From assembly GCF_014191495.1 (NCBI RefSeq), contig NZ_JACHWR010000001.1, forward strand, positions 1,736,001-1,800,000: 64,000 nucleotides of DNA, in the 5' to 3' direction. The stretch's first letter is position 1. Every line of letters starts with the position of its first letter. The position numbers were made by a program, and so were the translations under genes. This stretch comes from Nocardioides soli (GTDB taxonomy: Bacteria; Actinomycetota; Actinomycetes; Propionibacteriales; Nocardioidaceae). This document shows positions 53,111 through 62,779 of the stretch, piece after piece. The notes beneath the pieces were generated by a model. The model had not been told where the DNA came from. It did no database searches and was given only the letters and a program-made list of their open reading frames with translations.

Positions 53111-55597
53111 CTAGCGCCGGACCTTCACGACCTTCTGCACCCGCTTGCCGCGCGCGGGGTCGACCACGACCCGCACCTTCCCGGCCCGCACGATCGTGCG
53201 CTTGGCTGCCTTGGTGAGCTTCAGCCTGGCGACCACCGACAGGCCCGGGCGCAGCTTCACCTTGCCCTGGGCGACCACGGCTCCCCGCGCCTTGACCCTG
53301 ACCTTGGCCTTGCCCGGCAGCGCCGACACGACGCTCACCTTCGCCTTGCCGCGGCCGACGCGCAGGAAGCCGCTGGCGCCCGCCGTGGCGGACCCGGGCC
53401 GCACGGTGACGGTGGCGGCCGCGGCGTTGTTGGCCGGGTTGGCGTCGACCGACGCCGACGACACGGTGGCGGTGTTGACCACCTCGACCGGGTCGGGCGA
53501 CCCGCTCTGCCCGCTGCCCGTGCGGTCGTGCAGGCAGACCAGGTCGATCGTGGCCTGCTGCGCCGTGCCGGTGTCGTTGAAGAGCCGGAAGGCACGGGCC
53601 TTCAGCCGCGGATCGTTGCCGACGTGACGGACCCCCGGCGGCAGGTCGAACGTCGCGACCACGCCCTTGGCGTCGTCGGGGCAGATCACCTGGTACTCGG
53701 TGCCCTCGGGCGCGGTGTGGCCGGGGACCGACACGGTCTGCACCACGTGGGTGAAGCGCAGCTCGTGGGTGTGCCCGTTGACCGGGTCCACCGTGGTGCG
53801 CAGGCAGCGGGCCGTGTACGTCGCGGTGACGGGCGCGGTCACGTCGAGGGTGAAGGTCCACTTCCGCGGTGCGGCCGTGGAGTACTCCGAGCCGACCAGC
53901 TCGGCGCTCGCCGAGGAGAGGTCGAAGCCGGGGGCGATCGGCACCGTGCCGGTGGGGCAGGTCAGCGTGGCCGAGTGCCGGCCCGCGGCGTACGACTGCG
54001 TGAGCGACGGCACCGCGGCGTCCTCCGACAGCCCGTGCCGGTGTCCGTTCGCCTCGGTCCGCTGCGGCAGGCAGACGATGAAGGCCTTCGCCTGGGCGCG
54101 GCCGGTCGCGTCGTTGCGGATCACGCCCTTCCACGTCGACGCGCTGTCGCTCCGGGAGGCCAGGACCCGCACGTCGCGGATCGTGCCGGTGCCCTGGTCG
54201 ACGTGGTCCACGCGGAACTGGCCGTCGCTGAGGTAGTCGCCGGGCGCGCAGCCGAGGGTCACCGTGCGCTGCTGACCGGCTTCGAGGTCGACCTGCGCCT
54301 CCGCCTTGTACGGCGTGAGCCAGTGGGTCGCCTGCGAGTGCGGGCCCGGGCCCGCACCGGCGATCGGGGTGGCCGTCACCGTGATCTTCTTCGTCACCGA
54401 GGCTCCGGGAGCGAGGCTGCCCACCTGGCAGGTGACGACGCCGGCGGCCTGGGCGCACGGCGCCGAGGCCGACACGAACGTGACGCCCGCCGGGAGCTCG
54501 TCGCGGATCACGACGCCGGTCGCGACCGCGTTGCCGACGTTGGTCGCGGTCAGCGTGTAGACGACCGTGTCGCCGCCGTGCGGGTTCGTCGTCGACGCCG
54601 ACTTCGTGATCGTCACGTCGGAGGTGCCCGGCGTGTCGGGCGGCGTCGGCACGCACGCCTGGCTCGGGAACAGGTTGAGGTGCGTCTCGCGGCTGGAGGC
54701 GAACGACCTCGCGATCACCTGGCCGATGTTGTGGCCGCCGCCGACGACCTGCACCGCCGCCCGCGGCGCCAGCAGGTGCCCGACCCACGCCGAGCCGTAG
54801 TCGAGGGTCACGGAGGTCGCGTCCGGGAAGTTCCAGACGATGCCGTTGTAGACGCCCTTCACGTTGCCGTCACTGGCCTGGCTCCAGCTCGACCCGCTGC
54901 CGATCCAGGCCTGGCCGGCGACGCCGACCGACGTGCCCGGCACGTTGACGATCGTGACCGCGCCGCTCGGTACGTCGTAACCGACGTGGGCGCCGCCCGC
55001 GAGCTGGGCCGCCTGGGCCGGGCTGAGCGTGAAGACGTTGAGCGAGCCGCTGGTGCCGGTGAGGACCAGGGCGCCGCTGTTGCCGCCGACGGTGCCGGTG
55101 GTGACGGTGCCGGTGGCGGGCGCCGCTCCCCACGACGTCGAGAGCGCGCGCAGCTCGGTGAACGCCGCGCCGAAGTCGACCGGGTTGCCGGGCAGGTAGT
55201 GGCCGCCGCCGTTGAAGTTGACCCCGCTCTGGGGCGAGACGTAGGCGCTGCCGCGGGACAGGTTGAACCACTGCCCGTGCGTGCCGGCGACGACCAGCGC
55301 CGGGGCACTCGCGGCGTACCCCGTCAGGTGCGTGCCGACGGTCATCGCGGTCGGCAGGTTGCCGCCGTACGCGATCGCACCCTCCGACTCGGCGCCGCGG
55401 GAGCCGTCGGTCTCGACGAACTCGGTCCAGCCGGTCGCCGGCCCGAGCGCGTTGGACGTCGCAACGTCCGAGGTGCAGGTGATCCCGGTCGCGGCGGCCG
55501 TTCCGGGCGTCACGGCGGCCAGGCCGCCGGACATCAGGACGGCGAGAGCGAGAACAGGTGCGCGCAGGGCGCGCGGACGCAGCGTGCTGCCGAACAC
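53111..55597 (-). CDS. Secreted choice-of-anchor A protein with a DUF11 domain
   Basis: An 828-residue exported protein. A signal peptide (ALAVLMSGGLAAVTPGTAAA) is followed by a choice-of-anchor A/collagen-binding-like domain (about 38-320: GAIAYGGNLP, RGSAYVSPQSGVNFNGGG, GSAWVGHLLAPRAAVQVVGGGHNIGQVIA). Then come a DUF11 repeat (DVTITKSASTTNPHGGDTVVYTLTATNVG), a beta-rich middle with histidines, and a C-terminal Lys/Arg-rich beta domain (GKAKVSVVSALPGKAKVRV) ending in VKVRR. No sortase motif or C-terminal membrane helix is visible, so the basic tail may hold it to the wall polymer. GTG start with GGGGGG at 7 bases. Confidence 0.88.
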   Translation of the reverse strand: MFGSTLRPRALRAPVLALAVLMSGGLAAVTPGTAAATGITCTSDVATSNALGPATGWTEFVETDGSRGAESEGAIAYGGNLPTAMTVGTHLTGYAASAPALVVAGTHGQWFNLSRGSAYVSPQSGVNFNGGGHYLPGNPVDFGAAFTELRALSTSWGAAPATGTVTTGTVGGNSGALVLTGTSGSLNVFTLSPAQAAQLAGGAHVGYDVPSGAVTIVNVPGTSVGVAGQAWIGSGSSWSQASDGNVKGVYNGIVWNFPDATSVTLDYGSAWVGHLLAPRAAVQVVGGGHNIGQVIARSFASSRETHLNLFPSQACVPTPPDTPGTSDVTITKSASTTNPHGGDTVVYTLTATNVGNAVATGVVIRDELPAGVTFVSASAPCAQAAGVVTCQVGSLAPGASVTKKITVTATPIAGAGPGPHSQATHWLTPYKAEAQVDLEAGQQRTVTLGCAPGDYLSDGQFRVDHVDQGTGTIRDVRVLASRSDSASTWKGVIRNDATGRAQAKAFIVCLPQRTEANGHRHGLSEDAAVPSLTQSYAAGRHSATLTCPTGTVPIAPGFDLSSASAELVGSEYSTAAPRKWTFTLDVTAPVTATYTARCLRTTVDPVNGHTHELRFTHVVQTVSVPGHTAPEGTEYQVICPDDAKGVVATFDLPPGVRHVGNDPRLKARAFRLFNDTGTAQQATIDLVCLHDRTGSGQSGSPDPVEVVNTATVSSASVDANPANNAAAATVTVRPGSATAGASGFLRVGRGKAKVSVVSALPGKAKVRVKARGAVVAQGKVKLRPGLSVVARLKLTKAAKRTIVRAGKVRVVVDPARGKRVQKVVKVRR

Positions 55598-55634
55598 GAT
55601 TTACCCCCCAGCAAGTTCGTGTGCCGGCAGCGTC

Positions 55635-56897
55635 TCACACGGCGGCGGGGCTCGCCTCCGGGTCACCGGATCCGGACTCCGCGGACTGGACCAGGTCCTG
55701 TCGCACGAGATGGCGCACGTCACGCGAGGCCAGCGACAGCAGCGCGGAGCCGCCCATCACGCAGCCCACGACCACCAGCCACTCCTGGAATCCGACCACG
55801 GTCGCGATCGGCCCGGTGAGCGCCATCCCCGCCGGGCGGGCCACGAACGAACCCACCACGTCGAAGGAGTAGACGCGGGCGAGCTTGTCGGGGTCGACGT
55901 TCTGCTGGATCGAGAGGTCCCAGGAGACGTCGAAGATCTGGAGCCCGAAGCCGTGCAGGAAGGCGCCGAGCAGCACCACCCAGAGCTGGTCGGAGAGCGC
56001 CATCGCGAGCGGGAAGAGCGCGGTGAGGCTCAGCAGCGCCGTCCCGACGAACAGGCCGCGGCGGGGCCGCCAGCGCAGGCAGACCACGCCGCCGACGACG
56101 AAGCCGGCCATCAGGGTGCCCATGGCCAGGCCCCACGCCGAGCGGCCGAACTCGCCGCCGACGACGATCGGCCCGAGCACGCTCTGGGCGCCGCCGTAGA
56201 ACAGGTGGTAGAGCAGTGCCTGACCGATCAGCAGCCACAGCCAGGTGTGCGCGAAGACCTCGCGCGCGCCCTCACCGAGGTCGGCGAGCATCGAGCTCCG
56301 CTCCCCCTCGGGCGCCGCCTGCTCGACCCGCAGCCGGGAGAAGCAGATCGCCGCGATGGTGTAGGTCACCGCGTCGACACCGATCGCCCAGCCCGACCCG
56401 ACGACGGCCACGAGGACGCCGCCCAGGGCGAACCCGACCGTGCTGGCCGAGGTCTGGAGCAGCGCCCGGACGGCGACCGCGGAGCCGAGGTCGGCCTCCG
56501 GCACCGTGAGCCGGGTCATCGCCCGCGACGAGGGCTGGCTGAGCGCGGCCAGGCACCCGTTGAGCGCACCGATCACCCCGATCATCGGGATCGTGGCGAA
56601 GCCCGCGATCAGCGAGGCGGCGATGAGCAGCTGGGTGAGCGCGCTGCCGGCGGCGGAGCCCTCCATCATCACCTTGCGGGGCAGCCGGTCGCCCAGCACG
56701 CCACCGAACAGCGTCGTGACGACCTCGGCCAGCGCGAAGGCCGCGACCACGAGGCCGAGCTCGGACGCCGAGCCGCCGAGGTCGAGCACGGCGAACGCCA
56801 GGGCGATCGGGGTGATCGCGTTGCCCAGCGCGCTGGTCGTCGTGCCCGCCACGAGCATCCGGAAGTCGCGATGGCGCAGGGCGGTCAGCGTGGTCAC
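55635..56897 (-). CDS. MFS transporter
   Basis: A 420-residue permease with about 12 membrane segments. FGGVLGDRLPRKVMMEGS is the loop 2-3 motif of the major facilitator family; the overall pattern fits the MFS_3/enterobactin-exporter-like group. It is divergent from a MarR regulator with twin operator-like sites between them, which suggests drug- or metabolite-induced export. GTG start. Confidence 0.92.
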   Translation of the reverse strand: MTTLTALRHRDFRMLVAGTTTSALGNAITPIALAFAVLDLGGSASELGLVVAAFALAEVVTTLFGGVLGDRLPRKVMMEGSAAGSALTQLLIAASLIAGFATIPMIGVIGALNGCLAALSQPSSRAMTRLTVPEADLGSAVAVRALLQTSASTVGFALGGVLVAVVGSGWAIGVDAVTYTIAAICFSRLRVEQAAPEGERSSMLADLGEGAREVFAHTWLWLLIGQALLYHLFYGGAQSVLGPIVVGGEFGRSAWGLAMGTLMAGFVVGGVVCLRWRPRRGLFVGTALLSLTALFPLAMALSDQLWVVLLGAFLHGFGLQIFDVSWDLSIQQNVDPDKLARVYSFDVVGSFVARPAGMALTGPIATVVGFQEWLVVVGCVMGGSALLSLASRDVRHLVRQDLVQSAESGSGDPEASPAAV

Positions 56898-56910
56898 CGG
56901 CGCAGATTAC

Positions 56911-56937
56911 TTCGCCAGCGAACTATTCGCCAACGAA
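56911..56937. promoter_or_regulatory. Twin palindromic operators between the MFS and MarR genes
   Basis: TTCGCCAGCGAA (56911-56922) and TTCGCCAACGAA (56926-56937) are two near-identical palindromes 15 bases apart in a 58-base divergent promoter. TAGCAT at 56943-56948 may be the -10 of marR, whose GTG follows at 56956, so the message may be leaderless. Confidence 0.75.
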
Positions 56938-56955
56938 ATAGATAGCATCTACCCC

Positions 56956-57486
56956 GTGAGCGACACGGGGCAGGACCGCGAGGACTGGGCCGACCGCCAC
57001 GTCGCCCGGTGGCGGGACCACTGGATCGACGTGACGTTCGAGGACGACGTCGAGGCGATCGTGGTGCGCATCGAGCGACTGAAGCGGCACTTCAAGATCA
57101 CCAGCCAGCAGGCGCTCGCCGAGGTCGGCCTCCAGGACTTCGAGTACGACACCCTGCACCAGCTGATGATCCGCGACACCCCGGGTCATGCCAGCCCGTC
57201 GGCGCTGGCCGCGGACCTGGGCATCAGCAACGCCGGCATGACCGGACGGCTGGATGCGCTCGAGAGGGCCGGCTGGGTCCAGCGCCGTGCCGACGCCGAC
57301 GACCGTCGCCGGGTCTCGATCGAGATCACCCGCAGCGGCGCGGCGATCTGGCGCCGCGCCATGAACCTGCGCGGCCGCGCCGAGGACGAGGTCGTGCACG
57401 CCCTGACCGCCGACGAGCGCAGCATCCTGGCGGCGCTGCTGAAGAAGATGACCCTGGCCACCGAGCCACCCGACGACAACGGCTGA
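56956..57486 (+). CDS. MarR-family transcriptional regulator
   Basis: A 176-residue winged-helix regulator: HASPSALAADLGISNAGMTGRLDALERAGWVQRRADADDRRRVSIEIT is the recognition and wing region, flanked by helices for dimerisation. It probably represses itself and the divergent MFS gene through the two palindromes. The GTG at 56956 is chosen because the protein then matches family length. Confidence 0.92.
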   Translation: MSDTGQDREDWADRHVARWRDHWIDVTFEDDVEAIVVRIERLKRHFKITSQQALAEVGLQDFEYDTLHQLMIRDTPGHASPSALAADLGISNAGMTGRLDALERAGWVQRRADADDRRRVSIEITRSGAAIWRRAMNLRGRAEDEVVHALTADERSILAALLKKMTLATEPPDDNG

Positions 57487-57561
57487 CCCACCCCCGGAGT
57501 TCTTCGAGGCCGCCCAGCGCCGTCTCAGGTTGGTCACAGGCGAGACCCACACAGTGGACGC

Positions 57562-58893
57562 ATGACCGACGAGCAGCCCACCACCCCGCAGCCGGGCCAG
57601 CAGGGCCAGCCCCAGGGCCCGCAGCAGCAGAACCCGTACTTCTCGTACCCGGTTCCGCAGGGACCGCCCCCGGAGGCGCCGCCGACCAACCCGTACGCCG
57701 CGGACCCGTACGCCGCCGACTCCTACGCCGCCGACCCGGCCGCGCAGCAGACGGCCACGCTCCCGGTCCAGCGTCGCCCGCGACGGGCCGGCCTGGCCGC
57801 CGCGGTCGTCGCGACCGCGCTCGTGGTGGGCGCCGGCGCCGGCCTCGGCGGGGCGGCCGCGTGGAGTGCCCTCGACGACGGCAACGGCTCGACCGGCGGC
57901 GGCCAGCACACGACCACCTCCCAGGTCGTCGACACCCCCGACACCTCGGCCGCCTCCGGGTCCGTCGAGCAGGTGGCCGCGAAGGTCCTCCCCTCCGTCG
58001 TCAAGATCGACGTGAGCGGCAGCCAGGGCTCCGGCTCCGGATCGGGCATCATCCTCAGCTCCGACGGCGAGATCCTCACCAACAACCACGTGGCGTCGAT
58101 CGCGGGCAACGGCGGCGCGATGACCGTCTTCTTCAACGACGGCTCGTCGGCCAAGGCCACCATCGTCGGCACCGACCCGCTCACCGACACCGCGGTGATC
58201 AAGGCCGAGGGCGTCTCGGGCCTCACGCCCGCGACCATCGGCAAGTCCAGCGACCTCAAGGTCGGCGAGAGCGTGGTCGCGATCGGCTCGCCGTTCGGCC
58301 TCGACTCGACGGTCACCAGCGGCATCGTGAGTGCGCTGAACCGGCCGGTCGACGTCGGCAGCGACGGCGAGGGCACCAGCACGACGTACCCCGCGATCCA
58401 GACCGACGCCGCGATCAACCCCGGCAACAGCGGCGGCGCGCTGGTCGACATGAACGGCAACGTCGTCGGCATCAACTCCTCGATCCGCACCGCCAGCTCC
58501 GGTGGCGAGTCCGGCTCGATCGGTCTCGGCTTCGCGATCCCGATCGACGAGGTCCTCCCGATCGTCGACCAGATGCGCAACGGCGAGACCCCGACCCATG
58601 CCCGGCTCGGCATCTCGGTGAGCGACGTCGCGAACCAGAACGGCGCCGAGGTCGTGCAGGGTGCCGAGGTCCAGACCGTCAGCAACGGCTCCACCGCGGC
58701 CGACGCGGGCATCGCCAAGGGCGACGTGATCACGAAGGTCGACGACCACCTGATCACCGGCGCCGACTCCCTGGTCGCCACCATCCGGTCCTACCGACCC
58801 GGTGACAAGGTCACGGTCACCTTCACCCACGACGGCGACCAGAAGACCGCGACGCTCACGCTCGACTCGGACGCCAACACGTCCGACTCCTGA
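57562..58893 (+). CDS. HtrA/DegP-like membrane serine protease with PDZ domain
   Basis: A 443-residue protease acting outside the membrane on damaged proteins. A cytoplasmic Pro/Gln/Gly-rich tail (1-70) with repeated YAADPYAAD, one membrane helix (77-100), a trypsin-like domain with the triad H176 (TNNHVA), D209 (DPLTDTAV) and S290 (GNSGGA), and a C-terminal PDZ domain (about 340-435). The organisation is that of actinobacterial HtrA/PepD proteins. Confidence 0.95.
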   Translation: MTDEQPTTPQPGQQGQPQGPQQQNPYFSYPVPQGPPPEAPPTNPYAADPYAADSYAADPAAQQTATLPVQRRPRRAGLAAAVVATALVVGAGAGLGGAAAWSALDDGNGSTGGGQHTTTSQVVDTPDTSAASGSVEQVAAKVLPSVVKIDVSGSQGSGSGSGIILSSDGEILTNNHVASIAGNGGAMTVFFNDGSSAKATIVGTDPLTDTAVIKAEGVSGLTPATIGKSSDLKVGESVVAIGSPFGLDSTVTSGIVSALNRPVDVGSDGEGTSTTYPAIQTDAAINPGNSGGALVDMNGNVVGINSSIRTASSGGESGSIGLGFAIPIDEVLPIVDQMRNGETPTHARLGISVSDVANQNGAEVVQGAEVQTVSNGSTAADAGIAKGDVITKVDDHLITGADSLVATIRSYRPGDKVTVTFTHDGDQKTATLTLDSDANTSDS

Positions 58894-58934
58894 CCCCCCG
58901 ACTCCCTCCCGCGCCCGAGACCCGGGAGGGTGCA

Positions 58935-58981
58935 GGGCCCCACCGGCCAGCAGGTCCGTCTCCCGTCGGCCGGTGGGGCCC
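58935..58981. terminator. Hairpin terminator after the protease gene
   Basis: GGGCCCCACCGGCC (58935-58948) and GGCCGGTGGGGCCC (58968-58981) pair perfectly over 14 bases around a 19-base loop, between two convergent genes, followed by CTTCTCGTC. It likely terminates from both sides. Confidence 0.85.
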
Positions 58982-58993
58982 CTTCTCGTCGGT

Positions 58994-60016
58994 TCAGAGC
59001 CGCTTCTGGAACTCTCCCAGTCGGGCCACCGGCGTGAACCCGAGCCGCTCGTTGACCTCGATCATCTGCCGGTTCACCTCGGCGTTGTACGTCGTGAGCA
59101 GCGTGATGTCCCGCGCCTGGGCCTGGAGCAGCCGCAGGTTCGCGACCTTCACGGCGATGCCCAGCCGGTGCCCGCGAGCATCGCGGCGGACCAGCGTGCC
59201 CCACTGGTAGGCGCGGCCCGGCTCGTGGACGGTCGTCACGACGTCGGTGTAGGCGACCACGTCGCCGTCGGGTGCGACGGCGACGGTGTTGTACTTCGTG
59301 CGGCCCTGCTTCGCGAGCAGCGCCTCGTCCTCGCGGACGACGGCCGGGTCCGCGGACTCCGCCTCGACCGACAGCTCGCCGGTCGGCGCCTCGATCGCCA
59401 GGGACGCCACCAGGCGCGCCCAGCCCACGAGCAGGTCGTCGGGGACCGGACCGACCCAGGAGCGCAGGACGTAGCCGACATGGTGTGGCGCGGCCGCCGC
59501 GGCCAGGCCATCGAGCAGCTCCTCGCCGACGGGCAGCCGGAGGAGCCGCTTCACGTCCCCGAGGGCCAGGTCGTAGCCGCGGGCGTACGCGAACGCCGGC
59601 CCCGGCTCGCCGTCCCCCTCGGCACCGACGGCGTACGGCCAGGACGCCTCTGCGCCGAGAGTGCTGCGGCCGCGCTCCCGCGCCACCGCCTCGAGGTGCT
59701 CGAGCATCGCCGTCGCATGCCCGCGCCGACGCGCGTCCGGCACGGTGTGCACCATCAGCTCGGCCCGATCGGTGTTGTCGAGCAGCGGCGTGCGCAGCCA
59801 GCCCGAGCAGACGACCCGGCCGTCGACGAGGCCGCTCCATCCCGCGGTCCAGGCTCGGCTGCCCTGGTGCAGCATCATCGCCCGCACCTCCTCGAGCTGC
59901 CACGGCGAGGCCACGTCGGGGCCGATCGCGAGCTCCGCGGCGGCGTACGCCCGGTGCCACGGGTCGAAGCTGGCCGGATCACCGGCGTCGACCTCGACGA
60001 TCCGCATCCGGCTCAC
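58994..60016 (-). CDS. Tandem GNAT acetyltransferase
   Basis: A 340-residue protein with two GNAT-like halves. The first has VHTVPDARRRGHATAMLEHLEAVARERG (about 92-120) and the second has GTLVRRDARGHRLGIAVKVANLRLL (about 275-300), each a pyrophosphate-binding loop; it ends with VNERLGFTPVARLGEFQKRL. The double arrangement resembles mycothiol synthase, but the diagnostic MshD sequence is not clear. The GTG at 60016 has GGAG at 8 bases and overlaps the ABC-F stop (GTGA). Confidence 0.85.
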   Translation of the reverse strand: MSRMRIVEVDAGDPASFDPWHRAYAAAELAIGPDVASPWQLEEVRAMMLHQGSRAWTAGWSGLVDGRVVCSGWLRTPLLDNTDRAELMVHTVPDARRRGHATAMLEHLEAVARERGRSTLGAEASWPYAVGAEGDGEPGPAFAYARGYDLALGDVKRLLRLPVGEELLDGLAAAAAPHHVGYVLRSWVGPVPDDLLVGWARLVASLAIEAPTGELSVEAESADPAVVREDEALLAKQGRTKYNTVAVAPDGDVVAYTDVVTTVHEPGRAYQWGTLVRRDARGHRLGIAVKVANLRLLQAQARDITLLTTYNAEVNRQMIEVNERLGFTPVARLGEFQKRL

Positions 60017-61698
60017 CGGGCGCGCTCCACCCGGGTCTCGTCCCACACCGGCTCGTCGGACTCGTAGACGCCGCCGTCGGCGCCGTACACGAGGAACCGG
60101 TCGAAGCCGCGGGCGAACCACCGGTCGTGGGTCACCGCGAGCACGGTGCCCTCGAACGCCTCCAGGCCGTCCTCGAGCGCCTCCGCGGACTGCACGTCGA
60201 GGTTGTCGGTCGGCTCGTCGAGGAGCAGCAGCGTCGCCCCGGACAGCTCAAGCAGCAGGATCTGGAAGCGCGCCTGCTGCCCGCCGCTGAGCGACTCGAA
60301 ACGCTGGTCCGCCGCATGCGCGAGCTCGTAGCGGTCCAGCACCCGGCTGGCCTGCTCACGGCCCATGCCGTCCCGGTGCTCGTTGCCGCGGTGCAGGATC
60401 TCCAGCAGCGTCCGGCCGATCAGCTCGGGGTGCTCGTGGGTCTGCACGAACCAGCCGGGCCGCACCCGCGCGCCGAGCCGCGCCATGCCGCGGTGCTGCA
60501 CGGGCGTGATCTCGACATCGCCGACGGGCTCGTGCTCCTTGTCGGGCCGAGTGCCGCCGGCGGCGAGCAACCGGAGGAAGTGGGACTTGCCCGACCCGTT
60601 GGACCCGAGCACCGCCACCCGCTCGCCGTACCAGACCTCGAGGTCGAAGGGCCGCATCAGTCCGGTCAGCTCGAGCCGCTCGCAGACGACCGCGCGCTTG
60701 CCGGTGCGGCCGCCCTTGAGCCGCATCGTCACCTGCTGCTCGCGCGGCTGCTCGGTCGGCGGACCGGCCTCCTCGAACCGGCGCAGCCGGGTCTGCGCGG
60801 CCTGGTAGCGGCTGGCCATGTCGGCGTTGTACGCCGCCTTCTGCTTGTACATCAGCATCTGCGCGCGCAGCTTGGCGTGCTCCTCGTCCCAGCGCTTGCG
60901 CAGCTCCTCGAAGCGCTCGAACCGGGCGCGGCGGGCCTCGTGGTACGACGCGAAGCCGCCCGGGTGCGTCCAGACCAGGTTGCCCGCGCTGCCGAGCTCG
61001 ACGGTCACGACGCGGGTGGCCGTGTTGTTCAGCAGCTCGCGGTCGTGGCTGATCATCAGGATCGTCTTGTCCGACTCGCGGATCCGCCCCTCGAGCCAGA
61101 TCTTGCCGGGCACGTCGAGGTAGTTGTCCGGCTCGTCGAGCAGCAGCACCTCGTCGGGACCGCGGAGGAGGTACTCCAGCACCAGGCGCTTCTGCTCACC
61201 GCCGGAGAGCGTGCTCAGCTCGCGGTACTTCGCCCGCTCGTAGGGGACGCCGAGCCCGGCCATCGTGCACACGTCCCAGGTGACCTCGAGGTCGTAGCCG
61301 CCCGCGTCGGCGTACTCCGCGAGGGCGCCGGCGTAGCGCATCTGGGTCTTCTCGTCGTCGACGTCCATCAGCGCCCGCTCGCAGGCGTCGACCTCCTCGG
61401 CGGCCGCCCGGATCCGCGGCGGGGCGACGCTGCGCAGCAGGTCGGCGACCGTGGGATCGGCGCCGAGCCCGGCGCCGACCATCTGCCGCATCACGCCGAG
61501 GCCGCCGGAGCGGGTCACCACGCCCGCGTGCGGCGCGAGCTCGCCGGTGATGATGCGCAACAGCGTCGTCTTGCCCGCGCCGTTCGCCCCGACCAGCGCC
61601 ACCTTGGCGCCCTCGCCGACCCGGAAGGAGACGTCGTCGAGCAGCACCCGCCCGTCCGGCAGCTCGTACCTCACGCCCGCCACGTCCACGTGTCCCAC
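60013..61698 (-). CDS. ABC-F family ATPase
   Basis: A 561-residue soluble protein with two ATP-binding domains and no membrane part. Walker A motifs are GANGAGKT (37-44) and GSNGSGKS; the signatures are LSGGEQKRL and LSGGQQARF; the Walker B motifs are LLLDEPDNYLD and LLLDEPTDNLD. A charged helical linker (YHEARRARFERFEELRKRW...) lies between them. ABC-F proteins act on ribosomes in translation control or antibiotic protection. The GTG at 61698 is taken; GACAAT about 10 bases upstream may be the -10 of a leaderless message. Confidence 0.92.
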   Translation of the reverse strand: MGHVDVAGVRYELPDGRVLLDDVSFRVGEGAKVALVGANGAGKTTLLRIITGELAPHAGVVTRSGGLGVMRQMVGAGLGADPTVADLLRSVAPPRIRAAAEEVDACERALMDVDDEKTQMRYAGALAEYADAGGYDLEVTWDVCTMAGLGVPYERAKYRELSTLSGGEQKRLVLEYLLRGPDEVLLLDEPDNYLDVPGKIWLEGRIRESDKTILMISHDRELLNNTATRVVTVELGSAGNLVWTHPGGFASYHEARRARFERFEELRKRWDEEHAKLRAQMLMYKQKAAYNADMASRYQAAQTRLRRFEEAGPPTEQPREQQVTMRLKGGRTGKRAVVCERLELTGLMRPFDLEVWYGERVAVLGSNGSGKSHFLRLLAAGGTRPDKEHEPVGDVEITPVQHRGMARLGARVRPGWFVQTHEHPELIGRTLLEILHRGNEHRDGMGREQASRVLDRYELAHAADQRFESLSGGQQARFQILLLELSGATLLLLDEPTDNLDVQSAEALEDGLEAFEGTVLAVTHDRWFARGFDRFLVYGADGGVYESDEPVWDETRVERAR

Positions 61699-61789
61699 GA
61701 CCCAGGATTGTCCGTGATCCGCCCGACCGTGGCACCTGGTTTTGCCGGTGCTCGGCATGGCCGTCGGTCGGGCTCTCTAGAATCCCCGC

Positions 61790-62779
61790 ATGGGCCAGGG
61801 CGTGGAGATCGACGAGACCCGCGTCGCCACCACCCTCCGGCCGGTCCCCCACCCCCGCACCCGACGCAAGGTCCGCGCCCTGGCGATGACGGCGTACGCC
61901 GCGGCGCTGACGACCTGGTCGCTGACCCTGGGCATCCCCAACGACACCGTCCAGGTCTTCCTCTGGCTGTGGCTCGGCACCGTGGCGTGGAACATCGAGG
62001 CGCGCCCGCGCTACCACCTCAACTTCCTCAAGGACTGGTGGCTGCCGGTCGTCGGACTGGTCATCTACTTCTTCAGCCGCGGCCTGACCGACGAGCTCGG
62101 CCTGCCCGTCCACGTGATGATGCCCATCCACGTCGACGAGTGGCTCGGTGGCGGGCAGACGCCGACGCAGCGGCTCCAGGAGGCGTGGTGCGGGGACCCG
62201 TGCCTGCGCGACAGCGAGCCGCGCTGGTACGACCTCTTCTTCACGACGGTCTACGCGACCCACTTCGTCACCGGCCTGACGATCGCGGCGGTGCTCTGGG
62301 TGCGCAACCGCCCGGCCTGGGTCCGCTGGATGCGGCGCTACCTGGCGATCAACTTCGGCGCCCTCGCCGTCTACATCCTCTACCCGATGGCGCCGCCGTG
62401 GATGGCCTCGGAGGAGGGCCGGCTCGGCGCCCAGGTCACCCGCATCACCGGGCGCGGCTGGTCCGACATCGGCCTGGACCGGGTCGACCTGATCCTGCAC
62501 GGCGTCGGCAACCCGGTCGCGGCGATGCCGTCGCTGCACGCCGGCATCACCTTCCTGATCGCCGGCTACGGCATCCAGCGCCTGCGGTCGCACTGGCGCT
62601 GGCTGCTCGCGCTCTACCCCCTCGCGATGTGCACGGCCCTCGTCTACTACGCCGAGCACTACGTCATCGACGTGGTCGCGGGCGCGCTGCTCGCGGCCGC
62701 GGTGCTGATCGGATGCCAGCTCTGGGAGAGCAGTCGCCAGCGGTCCGCGGAGGCGCCGGCCCCGAGCGACGGCGAGTAG
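61790..62779 (+). CDS. PAP2-superfamily membrane phosphatase/transferase
   Basis: A 329-residue integral membrane protein with about six helices. The PAP2_3 (inositol-phosphorylceramide synthase-like) active-site blocks are YPMAPPWM, MPSLHAG and YYAEHYVIDVV. Such enzymes move or remove phospho-head groups on lipids at the outer face of the membrane. It reads away from the ABC-F gene across 91 bases. The exact lipid is unknown. Confidence 0.92.
   Translation: MGQGVEIDETRVATTLRPVPHPRTRRKVRALAMTAYAAALTTWSLTLGIPNDTVQVFLWLWLGTVAWNIEARPRYHLNFLKDWWLPVVGLVIYFFSRGLTDELGLPVHVMMPIHVDEWLGGGQTPTQRLQEAWCGDPCLRDSEPRWYDLFFTTVYATHFVTGLTIAAVLWVRNRPAWVRWMRRYLAINFGALAVYILYPMAPPWMASEEGRLGAQVTRITGRGWSDIGLDRVDLILHGVGNPVAAMPSLHAGITFLIAGYGIQRLRSHWRWLLALYPLAMCTALVYYAEHYVIDVVAGALLAAAVLIGCQLWESSRQRSAEAPAPSDGE

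Noticed and set aside
58994..60016. Mycothiol synthase MshD
   Set aside because: It has the double GNAT layout, but the characteristic MshD acetyl-CoA loop and length do not match well enough for a firm call.
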